A stretch of 64,000 nucleotides of DNA from Streptomyces sp. WZ-12. GTDB lineage: Bacteria; Actinomycetota; Actinomycetes; Streptomycetales; Streptomycetaceae. The stretch covers positions 6,297,001 through 6,361,000 of the forward strand of contig NZ_CP118574.1 of the NCBI RefSeq assembly GCF_028898845.1. The letters run 5' to 3'. The notes under the pieces were generated by a model. It did no database searches. It was not told the origin of the DNA and was given only the letters and a program-made list of their open reading frames with translations. This document shows, piece after piece, positions 1 to 9,420 of the stretch. Each line of letters begins with the position of its first letter. Position 1 is the stretch's first letter. Position numbers and translations under genes: made by a program.

Positions 1-2465
1 CCGCCTACCCGCACCTCACCGGCTACCCGGCCTTCACCGTCGACCCCCGCGACCGCGCCCTGGCCCCCACCGCCCTACGGGAGCGACTGATCGCCACCCA
101 GGACACCACCGGCGGGCGGCACACCACCGGGGTGCAGATCCCCGGCGTCCTCGACGACCTCTACGGCGCCCGCGCCCAACACGCCGCCCTGGGGCCGGTG
201 TTCCGCGCCGGCCGCCCCACCCTCTCCGTCTGGGCACCGACCGCCCGCACCGTCGCGCTCGACCTGGCCGGCCGCCGGGTTCCGATGCGCCGGGACGATG
301 CCACCGGGGTGTGGAGCGTACGGGGCGGCCGGGACTGGACCGGTAAGCCGTACCGCTACCTGGTCACCGTCTGGGCGCCGGGCGCCGCCCGGATCGCCAC
401 CAACGCCGTCACCGACCCGTATGCCACCGCACTGACCACCGATTCCGCCCGCAGCCTCGTCGTCGACCTGGCCGACCCGAGATTGGCCCCTAAGGGTTGG
501 GCGACGCTGCGCAAGCCCGCCCCCGTGCAGTTGCGCCGGGCCCGGATACAGGAGCTGCACATCCGTGACTTCTCCATCGCGGACCGCACCTCCCACCACC
601 CTGGCCAGTACCTCGCGTTCACCGACACCGGCTCCGCCGGCATGCGGCATTTGAAGGCCCTGGCCGAGGCCGGCACCACCCACGTCCACCTGCTGCCGGC
701 CTTCGACTTCGGCTCCGTCCCCGAACGCCGCGCCGACCAGCGGAGCCCGGACTGCGACCTGCCCGCCCTGCCCCCCGACTCCGCCCGCCAACAGGAGTGC
801 GTGGCGAAGACCGCCGACCGGGACGGCTACAACTGGGGCTACGACCCGCTGCACTACACCGTCCCGGAAGGGTCCTACGCCTCCGACCCCTCCGGGACGG
901 CCCGGAACGTCGAGTTCCGTCGCATGGTGCAGGGCCTCAACGGCATCGGCCTGCGCACCGTCATGGACGTCGTCTACAACCACACCGCCGCCAGCGGGCA
1001 GGACGACCCGCACTCCGTCCTCGACCGCATCGTCCCCGGCTACTACCACCGGCTGCTCGACGACGGCAGCGTCGCCACCTCCACCTGCTGTTCGGGCACG
1101 GCGCCCGAGCACACCATGATGGGCAAGCTGGTCGTCGACTCCGTGGTCACCTGGGCCAAGCAGTACAAGGTCGACGGCTTCCGTTTCGACCTCATGGGCC
1201 ACCACCCCAAGGCCAACATCCTCGCCGTCCGCAGGGCGTTGGACGCCCTCACCCCGGCCCGGGACGGCATCGACGGCAAGTCCGTGATCCTCTACGGCGA
1301 GGGGTGGAACTTCGGCGAGGTCGCCGACGACGCCCGCTTCGTCCAGGCCACCCAGCGCAACATGGCCGGCACCGGCATCGCCACCTTCAGCGACCGGGCG
1401 CGTGACGCGGTCCGCGGCGGTGGCCCCTTCGACGCCGACCCCCGCACCCAGGGCTTCGCCTCGGGCCTGTTCACCGACCCCAACTCGGCACCGGGCACGG
1501 CCCTTTCCCCCGGGAGCGCTTCCGGGGGCGCGTCGAAGGCCGAGGGCCGGGCTCGACGGAACGGCGACGACCCGGCCGCCCAACGGGCCCGCCTCCTCCA
1601 CTACCAGGACCTCATCAAGGTCGGCCTCACCGGCAACCTCGCCGACTACGCCTTCACCGACACCACGGGACGCCGGGTCAAGGGCTCCCAGGTCGACTAC
1701 AACGGCGCCCCCGCCGGCTACGCGGCCGCCCCGGGCGACGCCCTCGCCTACGTCGACGCCCACGACAACGAGACCCTCTACGACGCCCTCGCCTACAAGC
1801 TGCCGCCGCACACCTCCGCCGCCGACCGCGCACGGATGCAGGTCGTCGCCCTGGCCACCGCCGCACTCTCACAGGGCCCGGCGCTCTCTCAGGCGGGCTC
1901 CGACCTCCTGCGTTCCAAGTCCCTCGACCGCAACTCCTTCAACAGTGGCGACTGGTTCAACGCCCTGCACTGGAGTTGCACCGACGGCCCCCGGGGCGGC
2001 ACGGCCGACAACGGCTTCGGCCACGGCCTGCCCCCGGCCGCCGACAACAAGGACAAGTGGCCCTACGCCAAGCCCCTGTTGGCCGACCCGGCCCTCCGTC
2101 CGGACTGCGCCACCCTCACCGCGACCTCGGCCGCCTACCGCGACCTGCTGCGCATCCACGCCACCGAACCGGCCTTCGGCCTGGCCACCGCAGCCGCCGT
2201 ACAGTCCGCCCTCTCCTTCCCCCTCTCCGGCCCCGACGAGACCCCCGGCGTGCTCACCATGCGCCTGGCCGACCTCGTCGTCGTCTTCAACGCCACCCCA
2301 CAACGACAGCCCCAAACCGTCCCGACCCTCGCCGGCCGGCCCTACGCCCTGCACCCCCTTCAGGCCCACGGCGCCGACCGCACCACCGCGACCGCGGCCT
2401 ACGACGCCACCACGGGCACCTTCACCGTCCCGCCCCGTACGGTCGCGGTGTTCCGGCGGGGGTGA
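1..2465 (+). CDS. pulA: Pullulanase-type alpha-1,6-glucosidase, 3' part (5' end outside window)
   Basis: The frame is open from base 3, so the gene begins upstream; about 820 residues are visible. It is a GH13 debranching enzyme that hydrolyses alpha-1,6 links of pullulan and branched starch. The four GH13 regions appear in order: DVVYNHT near base 965, DGFRFDLMGHH near 1172 (nucleophile Asp), YGEGWNFGE near 1293 (acid/base Glu) and DAHDNETLYD near 1756. The YNWGYDPLHY motif typical of pullulanases lies near 829. The C-terminal region is a beta-rich DUF3372-like domain. Any signal peptide or carbohydrate-binding domain lies outside the window. The gene is convergent with the TetR gene that follows. 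Confidence 0.95.
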   Translation, partial: AYPHLTGYPAFTVDPRDRALAPTALRERLIATQDTTGGRHTTGVQIPGVLDDLYGARAQHAALGPVFRAGRPTLSVWAPTARTVALDLAGRRVPMRRDDATGVWSVRGGRDWTGKPYRYLVTVWAPGAARIATNAVTDPYATALTTDSARSLVVDLADPRLAPKGWATLRKPAPVQLRRARIQELHIRDFSIADRTSHHPGQYLAFTDTGSAGMRHLKALAEAGTTHVHLLPAFDFGSVPERRADQRSPDCDLPALPPDSARQQECVAKTADRDGYNWGYDPLHYTVPEGSYASDPSGTARNVEFRRMVQGLNGIGLRTVMDVVYNHTAASGQDDPHSVLDRIVPGYYHRLLDDGSVATSTCCSGTAPEHTMMGKLVVDSVVTWAKQYKVDGFRFDLMGHHPKANILAVRRALDALTPARDGIDGKSVILYGEGWNFGEVADDARFVQATQRNMAGTGIATFSDRARDAVRGGGPFDADPRTQGFASGLFTDPNSAPGTALSPGSASGGASKAEGRARRNGDDPAAQRARLLHYQDLIKVGLTGNLADYAFTDTTGRRVKGSQVDYNGAPAGYAAAPGDALAYVDAHDNETLYDALAYKLPPHTSAADRARMQVVALATAALSQGPALSQAGSDLLRSKSLDRNSFNSGDWFNALHWSCTDGPRGGTADNGFGHGLPPAADNKDKWPYAKPLLADPALRPDCATLTATSAAYRDLLRIHATEPAFGLATAAAVQSALSFPLSGPDETPGVLTMRLADLVVVFNATPQRQPQTVPTLAGRPYALHPLQAHGADRTTATAAYDATTGTFTVPPRTVAVFRRG

Positions 2466-2688
2466 GGATCCCGGCCGACACCGGGCCGCAGAACAGGCAG
2501 GCGACAGGCCGGCATTGGAGGTGGACCGGGTGGGCCCGGACCGACTTCGGGCGGGGACTGGGCGGGCTCGGACCGGCGTTGGGCAGGGGCTGGATGGGGC
2601 AGGATCGGGTGCGAGGAGAGGGCTGGTCCGGTCGGTCCGGAACTCAGCCAGTGCTGCCGGACCGGCGCCCGGTGCCCACTCGACGACG

Positions 2689-3384
2689 TCAGGCCGGCTG
2701 GGGCAACTGCAACAGCCGGCCGACCAGATCCGCGAACATCCCGTCCGCGGGCTCGTCCGCCAGTATCCGGCGCACCACCTGCGCCATCCGCTCGTCGTAC
2801 GCGGCGCTGACCGCCGCCAGCGCCGCGAAGTCGTGCACCAACTGGCGTTCGAGCTCGCCGCGGGGTATCCGCCGCCCGTCCAGCCACAGCAGTGCCGTGG
2901 TCTCGGCGAGCGAGACCCAGGAGCGGACCACCAACTCCAGCCGCGGAAAGGGGTCCTGGGCGTCGAGATGGGCGAGGACCTGCGTGAACGCGGCCTGGCG
3001 TACGCCGTCGATCATCGCGCTCGTGCGGGTCGAACCGATCGCCGGGCCGCCGCGCATCAGGGCCGAGAAGCCGGGCCCGTGCTCCTCCACGAAGTCGAAG
3101 AACCGCTCCATGACGCGCAACAGCCGGGCGCCGAGCGGCCCTTCGTGGGGCTCGATGAAGCGCGCCGTCAGCTCGTCCGCGGCGCGCCGCAGGGCGGCCT
3201 CGTAGAGCTGCTGCTTGCCCGGGAAGTAGTGGTAGACCAACGGCCTTGATATGCCGGCCGCCTCGGCGATCTCGTCGATCGAGACGTCTTCGGGGGAGCG
3301 GTGGCTGAAGAGGCCGAGCGCGACGGCGATCAACTGCTCGCGTCGCTCCTCGACCCCCATCCTGCGGCGTGCCCCGTTCGTCAT
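2689..3384 (-). CDS. TetR/AcrR family transcriptional regulator
   Basis: The 231-residue protein has a classic N-terminal TetR DNA-binding domain at residues about 10-57, with the recognition-helix segment ISRPLVYHYFPGKQQLYEAA. The C-terminal ligand-binding domain is all-helical and gives no clue to the ligand. It starts at ATG 3384; the next upstream gene is more than 500 bases away across repeat-rich DNA, so it probably has its own promoter. It is convergent with the pullulanase gene and transcribed in the same direction as the oxidoreductase pair upstream of it. Whether it controls either is not visible from sequence. Confidence 0.93.
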   Translation of the reverse strand: MTNGARRRMGVEERREQLIAVALGLFSHRSPEDVSIDEIAEAAGISRPLVYHYFPGKQQLYEAALRRAADELTARFIEPHEGPLGARLLRVMERFFDFVEEHGPGFSALMRGGPAIGSTRTSAMIDGVRQAAFTQVLAHLDAQDPFPRLELVVRSWVSLAETTALLWLDGRRIPRGELERQLVHDFAALAAVSAAYDERMAQVVRRILADEPADGMFADLVGRLLQLPQPA

Positions 3385-3540
3385 GCGCTCACCCTAACGA
3401 CCGCCCTACGACGGCACCACCGCGCGAACGGAGCCTGTGGACAACGGCATGAGCCGCGCCCGGGCGACGCTACGGGGCGACACCAGAGGGGCGATGCCAG
3501 AGGGGCGATGCCAAGGGGCAGCGCTCCCTCCGGCCCTCCT

Positions 3541-3615
3541 TCCACTGCCCTGTGCCTGCTTACCTCCGACGCTCCTCTTCCACTGCCCTGTGCCCGCTCA
3601 CCTCCGACGCTCCTC
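3541..3615. repeat. Two-copy 38-bp direct repeat
   Basis: A unit starting TCCACTGCCCTGTGC occurs at 3541 and again at 3579, with two base differences. It lies in the non-coding stretch between the TetR gene and the oxidoreductase, just after a short run of GGGGCGATGCCAGA-like units at about 3475-3515. Confidence 0.8.
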
Positions 3616-3617
3616 AC

Positions 3618-3646
3618 CCGCCCACCCCCCGAAGGGGGGTGGGCGG
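3618..3646. terminator. Strong hairpin, probable terminator of the oxidoreductase operon
   Basis: Arms CCGCCCACCCCCC and its exact complement (13 bp each) are separated by a GAA loop. It lies about 255 bases beyond the stop of the minus-strand oxidoreductase. There is no T run on the minus-strand exit side, which is common for Streptomyces terminators. Confidence 0.55.
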
Positions 3647-3740
3647 CGGGGAAAAATCAAGGCCGGGCTCAGCAACGCCCGGCCCCAACAAGGGCCGTGC
3701 CGTGGCAAAGAGCGTGCTGCGGCAAGGGTCGTGCCTTGCC

Positions 3741-3873
3741 AGGACTACACCGGCCAAGGGCAACACCGGCCAGGAGCAGCGCCGGCCAAGGACGACACCA
3801 GCCAAGGGCGACACCGGGGCACGGGCAGCGCCGGCCAAGGGCAACACCGACCCAGGACAACACCAACTAAGGG
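3741..3873. repeat. Tandem array of about eight imperfect 16-17-bp repeats
   Basis: Variants of CCGGCCAAGGGCAACAC follow one another without spacers. The array lies directly beyond the 3' end of the oxidoreductase gene. No gene is visible in 3385-3901 apart from these repeats and the hairpin. Confidence 0.8.
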
Positions 3874-3901
3874 CTCACCCCGAGCCCGCAGACGCCAACC
3901 T

Positions 3902-5428
3902 CTACAAATCCAGCACCAGCCCCGCTCCCGGACCCGCCCCCGGCTTCGCCCGGGACACGCAGATCAGCAGGGAGTCCGCGCGCTCCGCGTCCGTCAGGAG
4001 CTCGTCGCGGTGCTCCACCTCACCCGCCAGGACCCGCTGTTGGCAGGTGCCGCAGAAGCCCTCCTCGCAGGAGTACGGCAGGTCGGGCAGGGCCTGTTCG
4101 CGGATCGCCCGGAGCACGCTGGTGCCGGCCGGCACCGTCACCGTACGACCGCTCCGACGCAACTCCACCTCGAACGAGGCGTCCTCGCCCGGCATTTCGC
4201 CGCCCGGCAAGCCCTCGCCCGGCAAACCTTCGCCCGGTACGGCCCCGTCACCCGCGACGGACCCTGATTCCGCCCCTGAACCGGAAGCGGAAGCTACTCC
4301 CACGCTCCCCACCGCACCACCCGCAGCGCCCCCTGCCACGTTTCCCGCCGGGGCGAACCGCTCCGTGTGCAGGGTCAGGCCCGCCGGCCCGTTGGGCAGC
4401 AGCTCGGCCACGGCGTTCATCAGGGGCTCGGGACCGCAGCAGTACACGGCGGCGTGTGGCGGCGCATCGGCGAGCGCCGCGGCCAGGTCGGGCCGCCCGT
4501 CCTCGTCCTCCGCCACCACGGTCAGCCGTCCGCGCCCCCCAAATCCCCCCGACCCACTGCCGTTATCACCGTCACCATCAACACCACCGCCCCCGAAGGT
4601 GCCGACCCCGCCGCCCCCGGCCAGCTTCTCGGCCTCTGCCAGGAACGGCATGGACGACCGCGACCGCCCCGCGTACAACAGCCGCCAGGGCACCCCCTCC
4701 GCCTCGGCCTGCCGCACCATCGGGAGGATCGGGGTGATGCCGATCCCGCCGGCGATGAAGAGATAGGCGTGGTGGTCCTCCAGACGGAAGCGGTTGCGGG
4801 GCCCGCGCACCTCGACCGTCATGCCCGCGCGGAGCGCCTCGTGCGCCTCCCGGGAGCCGCCCCGCCCGTCCTCGATCAGCCGGACCGCGATGGTGTACGA
4901 ACCGCCGTCCGCCCGTACGGCGTCGGCCGGTTCGCCGCACAGCGAGTACTGCCGCACGGTGCCCGAGGGCAGTACGAGGTCGATGTGCGCGCCCGGTTCC
5001 CAGTCGGGCAGCCGCTCGCCCTCCAGGCGGAGGGCCACCACACCCTCGGCCGCCACGGTCCGTTCGGCCACCCGCAGTCGCAAGGGCGCCGCGCGCCCCG
5101 AACCCCCGCGCGCCGCCCGGGCCGCCTCGCGCCCCCGCCCGGAGATCGGCTGCTCCAGCGCCGGCATCGGCCACAGCGGCGACTGGCGGATCCGTCGGCG
5201 TAGCGCCCGCCTGACCAGGAGGGCGGCCCCGGCGACCACCAGCACGGTACGCAGTGGCGAACCACCGTTCCGCAACGGCCCGTTGAGCGCGGATGCGGCT
5301 ATACGGGACGACGACGGCAGCGCCAGCCCCTTAGGGGAAGGCCCCGTAAGGGAAGCCCCCTTACGGGAGCGGTCACCGCGGCCGGCAGACGGAGACGGGG
5401 GCGGAAACACACGGGCAGGCGCGGACAT
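3902..5428 (-). CDS. Ferredoxin reductase-type oxidoreductase (FAD/NAD + 2Fe-2S, PDR/VanB-like)
   Basis: The 508-residue protein passes electrons from NAD(P)H through flavin to a 2Fe-2S cluster and on to a partner oxygenase. In order it has a short hydrophobic stretch (LVVAGAALLV, about residue 63), a flavin-binding barrel with RQYSLC, an NAD domain with GGIGITPILPM, and a C-terminal plant-type ferredoxin domain with CEEGFCGTC and a later Cys in LLICV. Two Gly/Ser-rich insertions interrupt it, one containing PGEGLPGEGLPGGEMPGED. I chose the ATG at 5428: it has GGAGGAG eight bases upstream and follows the stop of the preceding gene by one base (TGAGATG), so the two are translationally coupled. 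Confidence 0.9.
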   Translation of the reverse strand: MSAPARVFPPPSPSAGRGDRSRKGASLTGPSPKGLALPSSSRIAASALNGPLRNGGSPLRTVLVVAGAALLVRRALRRRIRQSPLWPMPALEQPISGRGREAARAARGGSGRAAPLRLRVAERTVAAEGVVALRLEGERLPDWEPGAHIDLVLPSGTVRQYSLCGEPADAVRADGGSYTIAVRLIEDGRGGSREAHEALRAGMTVEVRGPRNRFRLEDHHAYLFIAGGIGITPILPMVRQAEAEGVPWRLLYAGRSRSSMPFLAEAEKLAGGGGVGTFGGGGVDGDGDNGSGSGGFGGRGRLTVVAEDEDGRPDLAAALADAPPHAAVYCCGPEPLMNAVAELLPNGPAGLTLHTERFAPAGNVAGGAAGGAVGSVGVASASGSGAESGSVAGDGAVPGEGLPGEGLPGGEMPGEDASFEVELRRSGRTVTVPAGTSVLRAIREQALPDLPYSCEEGFCGTCQQRVLAGEVEHRDELLTDAERADSLLICVSRAKPGAGPGAGLVLDL

Positions 5429-5429
5429 C

Positions 5430-6353
5430 TCAGGCTCCTCCGGGGGCGGCAACGGGCGCGGTGGCGGCGGCGGTTGCCGCGGGCGAACGGTCGAGGTAGG
5501 CGAGGGCCTGCTCGGTGTCGCCGTGCTGCGACGGGTGGTAGGCGCGGCTCAGGTACTGGGGGACCGAGCGGACGATCGCCCCGGTGGTCGGCAGCACGCC
5601 CTGCCGGCCGCCCCGTACGAAGTCCCGTACGGCGGCCTTCCCGTTGAGGAGCGTGGGGTCGTTCGCCATGAAGAACCGGATGCCGCGCTGCCACAGGAAC
5701 ACCAGCGCGCCGAAGGCCGTGGCCCACGTCCGCACCCGCCGCCGGTAGCCGCCGTCCAGGTGCATGAAGAGGTCGAACGCCACCGAGCGGTGCTCGACCT
5801 CCTCCGCGCCGTGCCAGCGCAGCAGGTCGAGCATGGTCGGATCCGCGCCCTTGGCGTCCAGGGCCCCGGCGTTGAGCACCCAGTCGCCCAGGAAGGCGGT
5901 GTAGTGCTCGATGGCGGCGATCGTCGCCACCCGCTCCATGAGCCACCACCTGCGGGCCCGCCCAGGGGGGAGCGTCCGGTCGCCGAGCAGCTTCTCGAAG
6001 AGCCAGTCGACCTGCGCGGTGTACGGGGTCGGGTCCAGCCCCTGTTCCGTCAGGTGCGGCAGCACGTCGTCGTGCGCCTGCGAGTGCATGGCCTCCTGGC
6101 CGATGAACCCGATGACGTCCGCGCGCAGTTCGGGATCGCGGATGTACGGCAGCACCTGCTTGTAGACGTGCACGAACCAGCGCTCGCCGGCCGGCAGCAG
6201 CAGGTGCAGGACGTTGATGGTGTGGGTGCTGGACGGATCACCGGGGATCCAGTGCAGGGGGGTCTCCGCCCAGTCGAAGGCGACGTTCCGGGCCTTCAGC
6301 GGGGTGTGCTCGGACGCGACCGGCTGGGGCCGCAACGAGGCCGTATTAGACAT
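5430..6353 (-). CDS. PF10118-type 'metal-dependent hydrolase', probable diiron-carboxylate enzyme
   Basis: The protein has about 307 residues from the ATG at 6353 (MSNTASLRPQ). The family is annotated as predicted metal-dependent hydrolase, but the visible pattern is that of a ferritin-like four-helix diiron site: an E-x2-H in GQEAMHSQAHDD, a Glu/His pair in IEHYTAFLGD, and a second E-x2-H in GAEEVEHRSVAFDLF. The stop is one base from the start of a flavin/2Fe-2S reductase, the type of partner a diiron oxygenase or desaturase needs. The substrate is unknown. The longer in-frame start at 6512 lacks a ribosome site and codes for low-complexity sequence, so I rejected it. Confidence 0.85.
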   Translation of the reverse strand: MSNTASLRPQPVASEHTPLKARNVAFDWAETPLHWIPGDPSSTHTINVLHLLLPAGERWFVHVYKQVLPYIRDPELRADVIGFIGQEAMHSQAHDDVLPHLTEQGLDPTPYTAQVDWLFEKLLGDRTLPPGRARRWWLMERVATIAAIEHYTAFLGDWVLNAGALDAKGADPTMLDLLRWHGAEEVEHRSVAFDLFMHLDGGYRRRVRTWATAFGALVFLWQRGIRFFMANDPTLLNGKAAVRDFVRGGRQGVLPTTGAIVRSVPQYLSRAYHPSQHGDTEQALAYLDRSPAATAAATAPVAAPGGA

Positions 6354-6552
6354 GGCGTCAATGTACTGGCGGGTAAGGAATGGCGGTACCCCTCGGACGG
6401 CCAAAACCGGCGGGAAGAGGGGCGTCAGGAACGAGCGGTGGCCGCGCCGCCCTGGGCGGCGCCCCCGTCCCCAACGCGGCCCACGCGCCCACCTATCCGT
6501 GCCGTGCTCCACCCCGCCCCATCCGTAACCTCACCCACAACGGCCCTCCGCC

Positions 6553-8553
6553 TCACCGCAGCCCGTGCACCGTCCCGCCGCCCGTCAGCGTCCCCGTCAG
6601 CTCGGCGTGCGCGCCCGCCGTCGCGAGGACGGTCAGCAGCCGGCCGGGCACCCGCCCCCGCACCCCGTCGGTCGCGGTGATCGACGTGACCTGGTCGCTG
6701 CCCGCCGCCAGCAGCCACCACCGGCCGATGCGGCTCTTCCACAGCACGCCCGACAACACCCGGGGCGCCCGCGGGCCGCAGGCCGTCCCGCCGTCCGCGC
6801 GGGCGGTCACCGCGCCCGTCGCGTACGGCTGCCCGCTCGGCGGCGGCACCTGGAACTGCGTCATCGTCCGGCTGCCCGCCCCGCGCCAGGTCTCCGCCCG
6901 GGTACACAGCCAGGCCGCGGTGCCCCCGCCCCCGGGGAGCGCCTGCTGGGCGAACCGCCAGGTGTTCACCGCCCGCACGCCCTGCGAACGGACCGCGGAC
7001 AACTGGCACGCGGTCCGCGCCCAGGCCGTACGCCCCTCGGGGCCGGACACCGACGCCGGGGCGTCCGGCGGGCCGTACGTGAGCCGCGCGGGCGCCAGTT
7101 CGCCCAGGTCGGTCAGCAACTCGCCACCGGGACGCGAGCCTGGCACGCCGCCCGGTTGCCCGTCCAGGCGCCCGCCGACCCTCAGGGCGGGCCAGCCGCC
7201 ACACCTCTCCTTGGGGCGCGGAATCGGGACGGGGGAGGTCAGGCCGTCGGCGTCGACGGTGACCCGTTGGCCCGCCGCGTCCGGCCTCACCAGGTCCACC
7301 GCCCGCACCGACGTCACCCAAGGGGCGGTCAGATAGCGGGCGTTGCCCGAGGCGCGGTCCGCGACGAGGGCGGTCGACGAGTCCGCCGCCGCCCCGTCCG
7401 TCCGGGCGAAGTCCAGCGCCGTCCCGGTGCCGTCGTCCCGCGGCTGACCGTCGGTCGGCTCGGCGTACCGCACCACCCGCAGTCCGTCGTGGAACAGCAC
7501 CACCACGACGCGGTCCACCACGCCCGCGAAGAGGAGTTGGGGCGGCCCGGCCGCGGGCCCCGCGGACGTGCCGGGCGTCGCGGTGACCGACACCTGGGGG
7601 CCGGGCCGGGCCCACACCGTCAACGCCCGCCGGAGCAGCGCCTTGTCGCCGGTCCGGTCGCCGCGGGCCGGCCAGGTCGAGAAGTCCGGCCGCGCCGCGG
7701 TCTTCCAGGCCGTCGGGGAGGACACCGCCAGCCGCCCCGGATCAAGTGCCGCCTCCGCCGCGGTATTACGGGCGTACGGCGGGGCCGCGGCCCTGCTGGG
7801 GCCCCACCCCCCGCCCGGCAGCCCCAGCAGCGCCCCGCACACCGCCACCGCCGCGCCGGCCGCCAGCGCCGCCCGGCCGTGCTGCCGCCGCCGGATCAGG
7901 TCCGTCGGCCGGGCCTGGAGGGCGCACGGATCGAACTCCACCGACTCCAGCAGCGCCCGGTCCCGGCTCCCGGCCGGCAGCGCCGCCCGCTCCGCCTCGG
8001 CCAGCGCCCCGCGGGTGTCGGCCACCCCCGCGGCCTCCAGGATCCGCCGCGTCTCCAGGGCCGACAGCCGCTCCAGATCACGCAGCATGAACGCCGCCCG
8101 GGCCGGCGCCGACAGCGTCGACAGGGCCTGGTCCAGGGCGAGTTCATCGGCGCCGCCGGAGCGCGGGAACAGCCGCAGGCCCCAGACCTGGGGGAGCGGC
8201 GCCGCCGGCTGCCAGCGGCGCCGCCCGACGGCCAGTGCCGCCCGTAGTACCCGCAGCCGCATCAGGGCGTAACCGGGATCGACGGCCGGGTCCCCGCCAC
8301 GTTGGGCGGGCAGGGCGGTACCGGGACCGGGCCGCCGCGGCAGCGCCCGCTGCACCACCGCGTGCGCGGCCAACACCCGCCGGCCGCGGTGCGGGCCCGG
8401 CGGCAGCACCACATAGGCCAACCTGGCCAGCCGCGGATAGTGCTCGACCAGGGCCGCCTCGGCCTGCTCGACGTCGATCGGCTCACCCCCGTCGGCGTGC
8501 CTGACGGGGGAGGTGCGGTCCGGGCGCGGGGTTGCCGCCTGCTGCTGCTCCAC
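6553..8553 (-). CDS. Membrane-anchored sigma-like protein with large extracytoplasmic domain (paralogue 1)
   Basis: The 666-residue protein starts at GTG 8553. Its N-terminal part looks like a degenerate sigma-70: a region-2-like stretch (EAALVEHYPRLARLAYVVL, about residue 32) and a region-4-like stretch (DQALSTLSAPARAAFMLRDL, about 141-160). One transmembrane helix at about 227-246 (AALAAGAAVAVCGALLGL) is followed by some 420 residues predicted outside the cell. These include CxLxxxxxxGVRxxNxWxxAQQ and WLLAAGSDQV motifs, which recur in a second copy at 52023-53933. Function is unknown. It may be an anti-sigma or sensor protein built from a sigma factor rather than an active sigma. The ribosome site is weak. 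Confidence 0.8.
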   Translation of the reverse strand: MEQQQAATPRPDRTSPVRHADGGEPIDVEQAEAALVEHYPRLARLAYVVLPPGPHRGRRVLAAHAVVQRALPRRPGPGTALPAQRGGDPAVDPGYALMRLRVLRAALAVGRRRWQPAAPLPQVWGLRLFPRSGGADELALDQALSTLSAPARAAFMLRDLERLSALETRRILEAAGVADTRGALAEAERAALPAGSRDRALLESVEFDPCALQARPTDLIRRRQHGRAALAAGAAVAVCGALLGLPGGGWGPSRAAAPPYARNTAAEAALDPGRLAVSSPTAWKTAARPDFSTWPARGDRTGDKALLRRALTVWARPGPQVSVTATPGTSAGPAAGPPQLLFAGVVDRVVVVLFHDGLRVVRYAEPTDGQPRDDGTGTALDFARTDGAAADSSTALVADRASGNARYLTAPWVTSVRAVDLVRPDAAGQRVTVDADGLTSPVPIPRPKERCGGWPALRVGGRLDGQPGGVPGSRPGGELLTDLGELAPARLTYGPPDAPASVSGPEGRTAWARTACQLSAVRSQGVRAVNTWRFAQQALPGGGGTAAWLCTRAETWRGAGSRTMTQFQVPPPSGQPYATGAVTARADGGTACGPRAPRVLSGVLWKSRIGRWWLLAAGSDQVTSITATDGVRGRVPGRLLTVLATAGAHAELTGTLTGGGTVHGLR

Positions 8554-8646
8554 ATTCCGTGGAACGAGTGAATCCTGTGATGGTCACCGGCGGACCGGGC
8601 CCGCCCCGGACGGGTGACCGCCCCCGCGCGGGCCCGTTGGCGGACG

Positions 8647-8880
8647 TCAGCCCGGAAGGTCGAACTCCCCGTCCCGGGCCCCCAGGACGAACGCCCGCCA
8701 CTCGGCCTCGGTGTAGCGCAGCACGACATCGGGCTCGGTGGAGTTGCGCATCGCCACCGCGCCGCCCTCCAGGAAGGCGATCTCCACCGCTTCCGCTTCC
8801 GGGTCGCCGGGCGGGCGCTGCCAGGTGGCGTCGGAGATGTCGAGGCTGTAGAGCCATTCCTTGTCGGCTGCGGTGCCCAT
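8647..8880 (-). CDS. DUF397 domain protein
   Basis: The 77-residue protein carries the DUF397 signature: WxxSxxS-like start, FLEGGAVAMRNS and the C-terminal YTEAEWRAFVLGARDGEFD. In streptomycetes these small proteins usually sit beside an XRE-type regulator and take part in developmental regulatory pairs. No XRE partner is adjacent here. It is transcribed in the same direction as the sigma-like gene, about 90 bases upstream of it. Confidence 0.9.
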   Translation of the reverse strand: MGTAADKEWLYSLDISDATWQRPPGDPEAEAVEIAFLEGGAVAMRNSTEPDVVLRYTEAEWRAFVLGARDGEFDLPG

Positions 8881-9420
8881 GTCCTGCTCCCCTTACTCGC
8901 GTGAGCTGTGCGCCGGCCAGCGTACGCGGCGCCGGGAGCGGCTTCCACCGGCGAACTGGGCCGCCCACGCTGCCGGTTACCGAAGCCGGCGGGATACCGG
9001 GCCATGGGGCCCGCCCGGTTGCTCTGCCGGCTGCCGTGCCACGCGCCGTGCCGCATGCCCTGCCGACGGTCCGGCTGACTGCCCCGCCGATTGGCCGAAA
9101 TGCGTGCCTGAACCCGTCGCCCACCAACGGGAGTTCCGCGGAGCGCCGTCCCAAGGAGGAGGAGTGCCGTTCCAAGGAGGCGGGGCGACACCCCATGCTG
9201 CCCAAGGGGACGGGTGGGACGCAGCGCGCCCTCGGGGACGCCAGGGAACGCGCGCCTGGGGCCGCGCCGTCCAGTGTTCCGCCGCCCCTCACCCGTACGC
9301 TCCCTGCGCTTCACGCCCCCGGTCCTCGGGCGCGGGAACAGTCTGCCGCGTAGGAGATCCCCAGGTCATTGGGTCGCGCACCCGTAGGGAGCGGACCCGG
9401 CTCCACCCACGGAGGCCCTG
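8881..9420. other. Intergenic region upstream of the ornithine-lipid genes
   Basis: This divergent gap of 540 bases must hold promoters for the DUF397 gene (left) and the acyltransferase genes (right). GCCGTYCCAAGGAGG is repeated at 9145 and 9166. A ribosome site, GGAGG, lies 6 bases before the ATG at 9421. No convincing gene was seen. Confidence 0.6.

Noticed and set aside
75..1811. Long open frame on the minus strand opposite the pullulanase
   Set aside because: It is a by-product of high-GC codon use; the plus-strand frame carries all GH13 motifs.
3741..3873. Possible CRISPR-like array
   Set aside because: Units of 16-17 bp follow each other without unique spacers, and no cas gene is nearby.
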